Assembly: GCF_030272615.1 (NCBI RefSeq)
Contig: NC_081409.1
Coordinates: 21,576,260-21,640,259 of the forward strand
Direction: 5' to 3'
Source: Cryptomeria japonica
Taxonomy: Eukaryota > Streptophyta > Pinopsida > Cupressales > Cupressaceae
Length of the DNA stretch: 64,000 nt
A model generated the notes under the pieces. That model ran no database searches. It was not told where the DNA came from and saw nothing but the letters and a program-made list of their open reading frames with translations. How positions within the stretch are numbered: position 1 is the stretch's first letter; each line of letters starts with the position of its first letter. Positions 1 to 10,049 of this stretch are shown here, in pieces. Made by a program: the position numbers and the translations under genes.

Positions 1-305
1 CCTTTCTGCATGTGCAGACCCCATTATTGTATTCACTTACTATCTGTAGTAGTATCATCTAATTGTGGGTAAGGTTTCCCACTGTGGTTTTTATCCTTAC
101 AGGGTTTCCATGTCAAAATATCTGTGTCATGTGTTGTGGATGTTGTTTTCTTTTCTGTTTCATGCATTAAGTTGTACCAGTAATATGATAACTATTAATC
201 TATTTTACCGACACTGGGTTTTAAGTTGGAATAATTTGTTTTGGGTTATAATTTATTGACAACTGATTCACCCCCCCTCTCAGTTGTCCTTCCCGGTTCC
301 TAACA
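1..305 (+). repeat. 5' LTR of copia-1 (3' part only)
   Basis: Aligns base for base with 5699-6002 and ends in the same TTCCTAACA. It holds the end motif TGATTCACCCCCCCTCTCA (264-282) that recurs in the other copia LTRs here. About 800 bases of LTR lie beyond the window edge. The ORF inside it is not a gene. Confidence 0.93.
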
Positions 306-307
306 AT

Positions 308-320
308 TGGTATTAGAGCC
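308..320 (+). other. primer binding site of copia-1
   Basis: TGGTATTAGAGCC starts three bases after the LTR end. It differs by one base (C to T) from TGGTATCAGAGC, the usual plant site complementary to the 3' end of initiator tRNA-Met. Confidence 0.85.
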
Positions 321-362
321 TAGTTCTCTTTTTGTAGAAGCCTAACAACTTGAGGAGATCCT

Positions 363-1250
363 ATGGCAGCAAATATTTTTAGGAAGGACAGTCCCAAACT
401 TGATGGAACTAACTATGGTATATGGAAGATTAGAATGGAAACACATCTGAACTGCATTGGAAGAGATATATGGGATGTTACAAAGAATGGCTATGTTGCT
501 CTTAATCAAAATAACCCTAATCTACCGACCTTGGCTAAAGACTTAGAGAATGATTGCAAAGCAAGAGAAGCAGTTCTAAGCACATTATCAGATCAATAAA
601 TCATGGGATTATCAGATAGATCTACAACAAAAGCTATTTGAGATAAACTAGAAACATTGAATGAAGGAGATTCCACTCTCAAAATTGTAAAACTGGAATG
701 TTACTGAGTCAGGTATGAAAATTTAAAAATGGAAGAGGATGAAAGAATTTTTACATTTATGGAAAGAGTTAATGAAATTGTTCTAGGAATACAATGTTAT
801 GGAGGATCTTTAAGTGAAGATGAAATTGTTTCTAAAATTTAAAGAGATTTGCCACCGGCTTACAAAATGAAAGCGACAACTATTAATGAGTTGAGAACAA
901 TGCCTAATACATCAATATCTAGAGATACTTTGGTTGGAAAACTTTTAGCATTTGAGCTTGAAGAATTTGGTCTTGTTGCTACAATCAAGACTGATATAGC
1001 CTTCAAAGCATCATCATCAACAACATCATCATCATCATCTGGAAAATCTGATTGGAAAGCACTTTATGCAAAACAACTTGAAGATATCAGAAGAGAAAAT
1101 GAAGAACTTGAAGAACCTAAGCACTATTTGCAAGGAATATGCCTAAAGGTCCAATAGGAAGTAAGTATGAAGGTAAAGAACCTTTCAAATGTTTTAATTA
1201 CAATAAAATTCATCATATGGCGTCTAGGTATCCTGGTAGACATTCAAGAC
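363..1250 (+). pseudogene. copia-1 gag remnant
   Basis: Gag would form the particle and package element RNA. The start at 363 follows the primer site by about 40 bases and opens with LDGTNYGIWKIRME, the Trp-containing N-terminal signature of Ty1/copia Gag. The frame resumes at 849-1157 with a Ser-rich stretch encoded by TCA repeats near 1010-1040. Stops at about 598 and 841 break it. The zinc knuckle lies in a shifted frame at about 1175-1240 and reads CFNYNKIHHMASRYP: two of the three Cys expected of a CCHC knuckle are Tyr, so it could not bind zinc normally. Confidence 0.85.
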
Positions 1251-1454
1251 TAAGGGATGAGGCAAAGAGAACATATAAACCTAACCCTGAATATCATAGA
1301 TATATACAAATTTAAGAAAAACATAGACAAGTCATGTTACTATGCAGATGAAGGTGTTATAGATGACTCTGATGAAGATCCAATAGATAGTGGATGGGCA
1401 TTTGTTGCAATAAAAGAAGATCAACTGGCACCTATTGTCAAACCGATAGAGTAG

Positions 1455-1760
1455 GCATTAGCAACAAAAATTGAAGAAAAGGATGAATGGATCATTGATA
1501 GTGGTTGCTTGCATCATATGATTGGTGATAAAAGCAAAGTCTTATCATTACAGGAATATCATGGAGTTCAAGTAAGATTTGGAGATGACAAAGCTTGTTT
1601 AATTAAAGGAAGAGGCACTATATCTTTGGATGGTAAGCACAATACTGACAATGTTTATTATGTTGAAGGTTTAAAGCATAATCTTTTGAGTGTTGATCAG
1701 TTAGTGGGAAAAGGATTTCAATTACAATTCAAGAATGGAAAATGCAAAATCATAAACTGA
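1455..1760 (+). pseudogene. copia-1 protease domain
   Basis: The aspartic protease would cut the polyprotein. The Ty1/copia signature WIIDSGCLHHM is readable at about 1488-1520, with catalytic Asp-Ser-Gly at 1497-1505. The LKHNLLSVDQL block near 1672-1700 is the usual C-terminal part of this domain. It is in frame with gag (363) and the integrase downstream, separated by stops at 1452 and 1758. The catalytic triad is intact but the polyprotein is not. Confidence 0.85.
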
Positions 1761-1766
1761 ATCGGA

Positions 1767-2855
1767 TTGGAGATTGCAACTGGTAATCAGACTAAAGGTA
1801 ATATCTTTCATTTGAATAGCAGCGATAAGACATGTTTGATTGCTCAGATTGATGAAAGTTGGTTATGGCATAAAAGACTCTGTCATGTGAATTTTGATTG
1901 TATTGTAAAGATCAGTTCAACCAAGGCAGTAAGGGATTTACCTAAGATTGTGAAACCTCATAATCCGGTATGTAAGGAATGCCAAATGGGAAAGCAAGTT
2001 AGAACAACATTTAAGAGAATTTATGAGAAATCCAATAATATTCTGGATTTAATTCATACTGATTTATCTGGTTCAACAAGAACAAGAAGTCCTCAGGGTG
2101 ATAGATACTTTATGCTAATAATTGATGATTATTCTAGAATGTGTTGGGTTACTTTTCTCAGGGAGAAATCAAAAGCTTTTGGGAGATTCAAGATATACAA
2201 GGCAATGGTAGAGAATGAAACTAACAAGAAAATCAAATGTTTGAGATCTGATCAAGGAGGAGAATTCACATCTAGGGAATTCAATGCATTATGTGAAGAG
2301 AATGGAATCAAAAGACAACTAGCAACACCCTAGACACCCCAACAGAATGGAGTTCTAGAAAAGAAGAACAAAACTATACTGGATGCGGCAAGAACCATGA
2401 TGATGGAAGAAAATCTACCTCATATGTATTGGAGAGAAGTAGTACATATAATGGTTTATACTTTCAACAGAGTTCACATCAAAGGTGAAACCAGTAAGAC
2501 CCCTTATGAACTATGCGTTGGTCATATTCCTACTCTTAAATATTTCAGAATATTTGGAAGTAAATGTTATATTAGGAGAGATGAGTATATTGACAAATTT
2601 GATCCTAGAAGTGATGAAGGAATATTTCTTGGCTATTCAACTAGAAGCAAGGCATATAAATGTTATAATAAAAGATTGCATAAAATAATTGAAAGTACTA
2701 ATGTGAAGATAAATGAACATTTTAGAGGAGAATCAAGATCTATAGGTTCTGAACTAGTAGTAGAATTGATTGTAAATGAACCGACACAGATTGCAGCAAG
2801 ACAAAATGTAGAACTAGTCACACCGACATCATCAGAGAACTCAACTGTGATTTAA
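1767..2855 (+). pseudogene. copia-1 integrase (zinc domain and core)
   Basis: Integrase joins element DNA to the chromosome. The pre-integrase zinc domain begins with WLWHKRLCHVNF and ends with CKECQMGK, giving the HHCC set. The DDE core follows: first Asp in IHTDLSG, second in RSDQGGEF, and the Glu in QQNGVLEKKN at about 2341-2370. A TAG at 2331-2333 falls between the second Asp and the Glu, so the core is cut. The C-terminal region runs to 2855 and includes FRIFGSKCYI, typical of copia integrases. Confidence 0.88.
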
Positions 2856-2951
2856 GAACAACAACTTGTAAATGTAAATAAGAATAAAACCAGGCATGTA
2901 AGATTGAATCACTCAGAAAATTAGATAATTGGAAATAAAAATCAAGGTGTT

Positions 2952-4535
2952 ATGACAAGAGGAAGATTGACAAATGAAGAGGTATGTTTAATTTCTCAAG
3001 TTGAACCAGCATTAGTTGTTGAAGCATGTCAAGATAAACATTGGATAAAAGCAATGGAAGAAGAATTAGAACAAATTGAAAAGAATAATACTTGGACATT
3101 AGTTCCCCGACCTAAAGACAAAAATGTAATTGAAACTAAATGGGTATTTAGAAATAAACTTAATGAAGATGGTGAAGTAATCAGAAACAAAGAAAGATTA
3201 GTTTCTAAAGGTTATTCTCTAAAAGAAGGAATTGATTATAATGAAAACTTTGCACCGGTAGCCAGAATTGAAGCAATGAGACTATTTCTTGCATTTTCAA
3301 CTCACAAGAATTACAAAGTTTATCAGATGGATGTAAAATGTGCATTTTTGAATGGAGATCTTGAAGAAGAATTTTACATTGAGCAACCTGATGGATTTTC
3401 ATTGATAGATGATAAGGATATGGTTTACAGATTAAGAAAAGCTTTATATGGATTGAAGCAAGCTCCCAGAGCTTGGTATGCTAGACTAGATAAATATCTT
3501 TTAAAGCTTGGATACACAAAAGGTAATGCTGATAGTAATTTGTATTACAAAGTTACAAACGATGACATTTTGGTTATTGAAGTATTTGTGGATGATATCA
3601 TTTTTGGAGGAGAAGAAGAGCTATGCAAAGACTTTGCTAATAAGATGCAGGAAGAATTTGAAATGTCTATGATTAGAGAGATGAATTTTTTCTAGGTTTG
3701 CAGATTTATCAAATAGATAAAGGTATATTCATTTGTCAAACAAAATACTTGAAGGAACTTTTGAAGAAATTTGGAATGGAAAACTCCAAACCGGTAAGAA
3801 CTCCTATGACTACAACTGATAAATTGACATCAAAGGATGATTCAACTCCTATAATCCGACAAGGTACAAATCTATGATTGGAGGATTACTATATTTGACA
3901 CAAACCATACTTGATATAATTAATGTATTATATGTTGTTTCAATATTTTAAAGCAATCCTAAAGAAAATTATGAAATTGCAGTAAAAAGGATTTTCTGGT
4001 ACCTGGAAGGCACAACAAATCTTGGTTTATGGTATCCTAAGGATGAAAATTTTGAGTTATGTGCATGTACAGATGCAAATTGGGTAGGAGACGTGGATGA
4101 AAGAAAGAGTACCACTAGTGGAGCATTCTTTCTTGGCAGAAGATTAATTTCATGGATCAACAAGAAGCAGACTTGCACATCATTATCTACAACATAAGCA
4201 AAATATGTTGCAGCAACAACTAATTGCACTCAGGTATTATGGATCAAGAAAATGTTGAAGGATATCAAGGTAAAATGCAAAGAATGGTAATTATTCACTG
4301 TGATAACTCAACATCAATTGATATATCAAAGAATCTGGTATTTCACTCTAAAACAAAGCATTTTTCTATTAAGTATAATTTTCTGAAAGAAAACATTGAA
4401 GCAAATGAAGTGAGATTGGTTTATGTGAACACTAAAGAGCAAATTGTAGATATTGTTACAAAGCCTTTGCCTAAGGAAAAATTTGAATATCTCAAAGAGA
4501 AGCTTGGGGTAATCACCCCACTGACAGAGACTTAA
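2952..4535 (+). pseudogene. copia-1 reverse transcriptase and RNase H
   Basis: The RT opens with the copia block [15 protein letters not shown] and contains [29 protein letters not shown] and the active site FVDDIIFGG (about 3586-3612), with both catalytic Asp present. A frameshift lies at the six-T run near 3686-3691; [13 protein letters not shown] continues in the next frame. RNase H is readable from about 4050 and returns to the original frame by 4224, ending near 4535 with VDIVTKPLP, the normal C-terminus. The motif set is complete, so decay rather than deletion killed it. Confidence 0.9.
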
Positions 4536-4880
4536 ATGATGCAGATTGGCATCAAACTGACAGGGACTAACAAAAAAATATTTTTCTGGTCTTGATGAAG
4601 GAGATCTACTTCTCAGGGGGAGTAGTTAGCTGTATGTTATGTTTTAATTTTTTTTTAACTACTTTGGCATTTGATGTCAAAGGGGGAGAGATGTCTATGG
4701 AAAAACATTGTACTTTGAAGATTTGTGAGAGATGTATTTTTGGGGAAAGATGTATTTTGGTTTTGGTCATACTATTTCTGTTTTTGGTACAAAACTTTGT
4801 GATTGATCTATTTAGAGGAGATTAATGGCATTCTATTTTGGCACTTAGATGTTTTTCCATCTAGTGTTTCCATGAATGCC
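4536..4880 (+). other. copia-1 3' untranslated region
   Basis: No coding signal. It holds two extra purine tracts, at about 4615-4622 and 4679-4690 (caaagggggagag), as well as the tract at the LTR. Such repeats are common before copia 3' LTRs. Confidence 0.6.
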
Positions 4881-4892
4881 AAAAGGGGAGAT
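4881..4892 (+). other. polypurine tract of copia-1
   Basis: AAAAGGGGAGAT directly abuts the LTR start TGTTGG. The same 12 bases occur on the - strand at 33504-33515 before the 3' LTR of element B. Confidence 0.88.
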
Positions 4893-6002
4893 TGTTGGTA
4901 TTATGGATGACTTCGTCATGTGTTGCATTGGTTTTGTCATTGATGTCAACACTTATCTTTCTGGAGGTCTACATTGTTGATTTGGCACTCTGGTTATATT
5001 GGTTTGTTGATGCATTGACAGATTGTGGTCCCGGTATGGATATTGGCTTATGCACAGTTACTGTTATATGTTTCACCGGCAGCTCAGGAAGTTGATGATG
5101 ACTTGTTATCATCTGGAGATCATTTGGTTATGTCGAAGATATGGATTGGATATTTGCATTTGGCATTTTGCATATTGGACTAATCGGGTTCACATATATG
5201 CCTTAACCGATAGATAGGTCCAGGATATGAACTGGTATAGGAAATCATGTTCCTGATCAGCACAACACATTTTGGAAATGGTTTATTGATTGGATAATGT
5301 GCAAATGTATTGAGGTCGACATATTGTATTGCACCAAGACTTATTTTGTAATTGATTTAAATGTAATATCTTTTAGGAGCCGACCTACTCATGAGGTCTT
5401 AGGTTTTGTATAAATAATTGTTAGATCTTATTTGGAAGAAGCATGTGTGAATATTGAAGATTATTGTGAAGAGCGAAAACAAGTAGATCCTTGTGCGAAT
5501 CACACAGATATTATTTGAAGGTTGAAGGAAACGTTATGAAGGTATTTGGTCCTCATGCATAGAACTTAAACCGGTACTGAATCGGTCATTGTAGATGCTA
5601 AATTGAAGCAGTACATTGATTATTTGATTTAACCATCCAACTGTGTAGTCAGTGAGACTCATAATTTTGTGATTGGACAGTGAGCTCTAGGCGGTTGGCC
5701 TTTCTGCATGTGCAGACCCCATTATTGTATTCACTTACTATCTACAGTAGTATCATATGATTGTGGGTAAGGTTTCCCACCGTGGTTTTTCCCCTTATAG
5801 GGTTTCCACATTAAAATCTCCGTGTCATGTGTTGTGGATGTTGTTTTCCTTTCTGTTTCATGCATTAAGTTGTACCAGTAATACTATAACTATTAATCTG
5901 TTTTACCGACACTGGGTTTTAAGTTGAAATAATTTATTTTGGGTTATAATTTATTGACAACTAATTCACCCCCCTCTCAATTGTCCTTCCCGGTTCCTAA
6001 CA
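4893..6002 (+). repeat. 3' LTR of copia-1
   Basis: 1,110 bases, starting TGTTGGTATTATGG and ending TTCCTAACA, with the terminal TG...CA of LTRs. The last 304 bases match 1-305. Open frames inside it are chance. Confidence 0.93.
5409..5416 (+). promoter_or_regulatory. candidate TATA box in copia-1 LTR
   Basis: TATAAATA about 590 bases before the LTR end, in the transcribed orientation. Assignment by motif only. Confidence 0.5.
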
Positions 6003-6039
6003 AAAGGGTCACGCATTCATGCGAAACCCATTACATAAA

Positions 6040-6650
6040 ATCCTTTATAGTGTCACACAATCACTCTGTTAGGACCACACATTCGTTAGAGATATTTATG
6101 TGTCTATTTATTCTCTATTTCTTATTTCCTGCTCTTTATTCTGTTAAATTCTTTATGAAATTAGGTAAATTTGAATACGGTTTACATTTATTGCATACTT
6201 AATTATGACATTTTATGGCACGTAAGATACAATTCAGAATTTTGGGTGCCAGGAGGACAAAGGAACAAAGAAGACAAGCTAGACGCTATAAAAAAATCTT
6301 AAAGGCAGAAAAGAAGATACAAGATCTAGAGGATCAACCAACCATCGATAGATACAATAGCCTAGTTCTCTTGTATAGAGTGAAATATGATTTTCTTAAC
6401 ATAGAATGGATGATGAGAGATCTTGTTAGGGCATCACAATCTATTTTGCAGGTTCCAAATCAGAATTAGCTTTCTTTTTTATTTTTTGTTTGGTTTGTCT
6501 GTGTATCACACAATCGCTCTGTTAGTATCACATAATCATTCCGTTAGGATCACACAATCGCTCTATCAGAATTATGCAATCACTTTGACATAATTACACA
6601 ATCATCCATACAATATCACACAATCGATCAGGTATCATTATGCAATCATG
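6040..6650. repeat. degenerate short repeats around 'tcacacaatc'
   Basis: A phrase close to atcacacaatcgctctgtta recurs at about 6052-6090 and then repeatedly from 6500 to 6640, diverged and irregularly spaced. The two clusters lie on both sides of the ORF at 6215. Function unknown; probably leader or flanking sequence of element F. Confidence 0.6.
6215..6469 (+). CDS. hypothetical 84-residue basic protein
   Basis: An uninterrupted ATG-to-TAG frame. The first third is rich in Arg and Lys (RRTKEQRRQARRYKK), followed by a Lys/Glu stretch that could be helical or coiled coil, then a more hydrophobic end. I recognise no domain. It lies between two clusters of the same short repeat, which suggests it belongs to a transposon leader rather than to a host gene. 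An ORF this short may be chance. Confidence 0.3.
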   Translation: MARKIQFRILGARRTKEQRRQARRYKKILKAEKKIQDLEDQPTIDRYNSLVLLYRVKYDFLNIEWMMRDLVRASQSILQVPNQN

Positions 6651-6765
6651 TTTTTTATAGTTTAGTTTTCTATTTTCTGTGGGTTTTATTGGGTTATTGA
6701 TTATCTATTTTGAACATGTGACAAATTTATAGAGAGGATCATATTATTACCGAATCATAAACACT

Positions 6766-7072
6766 CATGCTATCACACTTTAGTTTTGGGCTTAAAATAA
6801 ACCTGGTTAAAATGGACATGCATGCTATCACACTTCATTTTTGGGCTTAAAATAATCCTAGTTAAAATGGACATGCATGCTATCACACTTCAGTTTTGGG
6901 CTTAAAATAAACTTGGTTAAAATGGACATGCATGTTATCACACTTCAGTTTTGGGATTAAAATAAACCTGGTTAAAATTGACATGCATGCATTCACATTT
7001 CAGTTTGGTGTTTTAAAATTGACATGCACATGCGTATCTCACACATAAATTTGGGTTTTAAAATAAATGTGA
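6766..7072. repeat. 55-bp tandem repeat array
   Basis: Four full head-to-tail units start at 6766, 6821, 6876 and 6931, each exactly 55 bases and each opening catgctatcacacttc or a one- or two-base variant. A fifth, internally deleted unit starts at 6986, with a worn trace to about 7072. Units differ by a few substitutions. There are no unique spacers, so it is a minisatellite. Confidence 0.93.
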
Positions 7073-8020
7073 ATCAGACTGCTCAATAGATTAACTCACA
7101 TTTAATTTTTCTTAAGGGAAAGAACTTTTTATCGTGTTTGGGGTGGACCTACTGTTGCATCAACTACCTTTCCACCCGCCTCAGGGTCTTGGGAGAAAGG
7201 GAGAAGGTGATAACAACACCCATATTTTTCATTTTAGTAGTGAGGGGTATCTTTGACTGGGGATTTCATCACCCCACAAAGGTACTTCGAATTGGGATGC
7301 GTTGGGGATATCATCTCTCCCAACGTACTCTCGAGTGGGTTTTTTGAGCCGCTATATAAATATAATGGTCAGGTGGCTAGAGTGTTGAGTGAATTTGACA
7401 TATGTGGGGGCCTTCCCTGCACCGATAAGCTCAACTAAAGTCTTAAGTGGATTTCTCTGAGAATCTGTCGTTGGATCGGAACCCCTCAAAATTTTACAAT
7501 AAGAACCAACTTAGTAGCCCAAATCCTACATTTAGTGATTCTGGGAGTGCGGATTGTACCCCATAGATACCCCTCATGTACCTTGCATTATGAGACAAAA
7601 ATCCCTCGGTGATAAGATCTTCGGATCTTCGGGGTAAGAGAGACTGGCATACCTGAGAAGTGTTTGCCATGGAGTGGAGCCAGTGCTACTAGACTCTCTA
7701 TCTATCTGTCTTGTTTCAGTATTTTGCTGCAGGGGCCTCATTGAATGGTGTCCACTTTCCAACCTAAGATTTCATTATGTTCTTTTTTATGTATCCTTGT
7801 GCCAGACCAGTATTGAGTCAATTTTTTGGGCTATTTCAGGCCCTATCTTACGTATCTATGAATTCTCAGAGTTGGTCAGAACATAGTTCAGTCAGCTATA
7901 CTTGTCTTCAAACAATTATTCTCAGATTTGGAAAACAACAAACTTGTCCTACATATAGAATTACTGGAAACAAAGTCCATGTTGAAATGTTAGACAATCC
8001 TACAAACTCAAAATTTTACA
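7073..8020. other. no recognisable gene
   Basis: Short overlapping frames on both strands (7138, 7253, 7574, 7674) have no recognisable domain. A pyrimidine-rich tract ending in cag near 7715-7732 resembles a splice acceptor, but nothing around it supports an exon. Confidence 0.5.
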
Positions 8021-8029
8021 TACTTGTGA

Positions 8030-8300
8030 CCATAGGCAGTCCTTGCATAGTCCTCATAGTCATCATTTGCATCCTTATTATCATCCTTAGTCCTTGCATA
8101 GTCCTCATAGTCCTCATTTATGCCCTTATTATCATCCTCATTTACGTCCTTATTATCATCCTCATTCACATCCTTAGAATTTGCATAAGTCCTTGCATCA
8201 TCCTTATTATCATCCTTATTATCATCCTCATTTACGTCATTAGAATTTGCATAATTCCTTGCATCATCCATATTATCATCCTCATAGAGTTCCCATATAT
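8030..8300. repeat. trinucleotide-structured minisatellite
   Basis: Diverged copies of ccttattatcatcctcattt and gtccttgcatagtcctcat alternate in multiples of three bases. Both strands therefore stay open: + reads as Ile/Leu-rich, - as an Asp/Asn/Glu/Lys-rich repeat of 87 codons (8008-8271). I read these frames as products of the repeat, not genes. Confidence 0.75.
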
Positions 8301-8460
8301 GTCGTCATAATCTTTGCATAAGTCCTTATTTGTGTCCCATTGACCTCCTAGTTCATTTTAGTGTTGTTATAATCTTCATTTTAGTCCTTGTCTAGACTTC
8401 ATATATGTCTGTCTTAGTTCATCATCATTTGCATAATCATCCTAGAAATTCATACCCCAA

Positions 8461-10049
8461 ATGTCCAAATCACAATTAGAGGATCAATCTAACTCAACCT
8501 CAACTCAAACAAGTTTGTCAAGTTCATCAAATCAAACATTGTCACATTCAGAGAAATGGATAAAACATCTTACATGTTGTGATCCTAGGTCCAAAACAAT
8601 CAAGAAAACATCATGGATTGACATTATACATTTTGTAGGGATGGTGGAGACTTCATCCCTTCCATTTCTATTCCATTGCCATCCATAAAAACCTTATCTC
8701 AACAGATCAAGACTTTGTAACAACAAATGATAGACATGACTAGTCCTAATAACCATAGGGGCTGGTTAGAAAAAATGATGAGAGAAGTGATGACCATGAG
8801 GGAATCAGTATCAGGCCAACCTTCTTCTTCTTGTGAGACCATTCAAACATGTTAACCTTCATTCTTCAACAAAATCATTCCTACCTCAGTTCAATCAACA
8901 TTAGAGTCATGTTAACCTTCTTTTTCTTTCAACCCACTATATCAATCATACCAATCATATCAACCCAAGAATCAAACCCCTTTCAACCAAAATCAAACAC
9001 CATTAAACCAAGGTCCAAATCAAAATTCACACTAACCCAACATTCAAACCTCTTTCAACCAAAATCAAACCCCATTCAACCAAAGTCCAAATCAAAATTC
9101 ACACCAACCCAACATTCAAACCTCTTTCAACCAAAGTCCAAATCAAAATTCAATCAACCAAAATGAAACCTCTTTCACCCAAATTCAAACTCCTTTCAAC
9201 CAAATCCCAAATCAACCATATCTATCCATCATTTTATCATCCCTCGAAGTCACACAAGACCAATCCATGCCATCTCTATCCAATAACACAACCTCCCAAG
9301 GGCTATCCATCGTACAAATTCAATCTAATTAAAGTCATGATTTAAAGGATCTCATTCAAAATCCTTCCTCATCAGGCCAATGTGTTTAAACATTCCAAGA
9401 ATCAAGGAGAAATGATCCTAAATCAGGAGAAATGAGTCCTAAAACAAATAAAGATTAAGAAATAACTCTATCATCTAACCCAATTTTTGATCAAGATACC
9501 ACCGACCAAGAGTCTTATGATGATTCCCTTGCTCTTTCCTATTCCATTCATAATGATACCCTTTTGTCTCAAGAACAAAGTGTCCTTTCAAGTCCTATCC
9601 AACATTCACCTCCTAAGAAAGATCAGGGCATCCCTTCCATGCTTCCTAATAATCCTTTTCCAAGTCAAGATCAAAGTATTCCTTTACCTTCATGTCTTTA
9701 ACAAGATCCCATTATTTCTCCAAATCTTGATCAAGATCCCTCCATCCCTTCATTTCCAGGTCATAATCCTCCATTTCTCTCACAAGATTCCCTCTCAAAT
9801 GAATTTACCATTTCCCCTCATGATCCCAATCCCTCTACACAAGTTTTGCATGAACCCCTTATCAATAAAATCACCAATCCAGATCATACTACACAGAGAA
9901 ACTTGTCAACAATTGTATGTGAGCCACCATCACATGCCAATGTGGTGATAGAAGCAAGCATGGTACCAACTAATGAAATCAACACCCAAATTGTTTCATC
10001 ATATTCTTCATGCATAATCATAACACCAGCTAATAAGATTGACACCTAG
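8461..10049 (+). pseudogene. gag-like Gln/Asn/Pro-rich protein remnant (element F)
   Basis: The frame opens at 8461, shifts at about 8640-8660 and then stays mainly in one frame to 10049 with several stops. From about 8990 to 9190 it repeats SFNQSPNQNSHQPNIQT and variants, a Gln/Asn-rich tandem peptide repeat; later parts are Ser/Pro/Asp-rich. The first repeat carries a stop where the next has CAA (Gln), a C-to-T change. Gag proteins of Tat-type elements, such as the one at 22379-23932, also have long low-complexity N-terminal regions. No capsid or zinc knuckle is visible, so the gag label is an inference from composition and position. Confidence 0.45.

Larger units (their letters stand above)
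1..6002 (+). mobile_element. copia-1, Ty1/copia LTR retrotransposon, 5' end outside window
   Basis: Coding order is gag, protease, integrase, reverse transcriptase, RNase H, which defines Ty1/copia. A truncated 5' LTR, an initiator-Met type primer site, a polypurine tract and a full 3' LTR frame it. Most of the polyprotein keeps one reading frame from 363 to about 3690, broken by nonsense codons, so it is a decayed autonomous element. By eye the 305 bases of left LTR differ from the matching right LTR at about 21 positions plus one indel, i.e. roughly 93% identity and an old insertion. The five bases after the 3' LTR are aaagg; the matching left flank is outside the window, so no target duplication can be tested. 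Confidence 0.93.

Noticed and set aside
4592-5217. Several ORFs of 60-80 codons
   Set aside because: Lie in the 3' untranslated region and LTR of copia-1; no domain, Trp/Cys/Leu-rich by chance.
6766-7072. Possible CRISPR-like array
   Set aside because: Units are contiguous 55-base repeats without unique spacers, in a plant transposon setting.
7138-7886. Overlapping frames suggesting a small gene
   Set aside because: No domain, no shared frame, no splice support.
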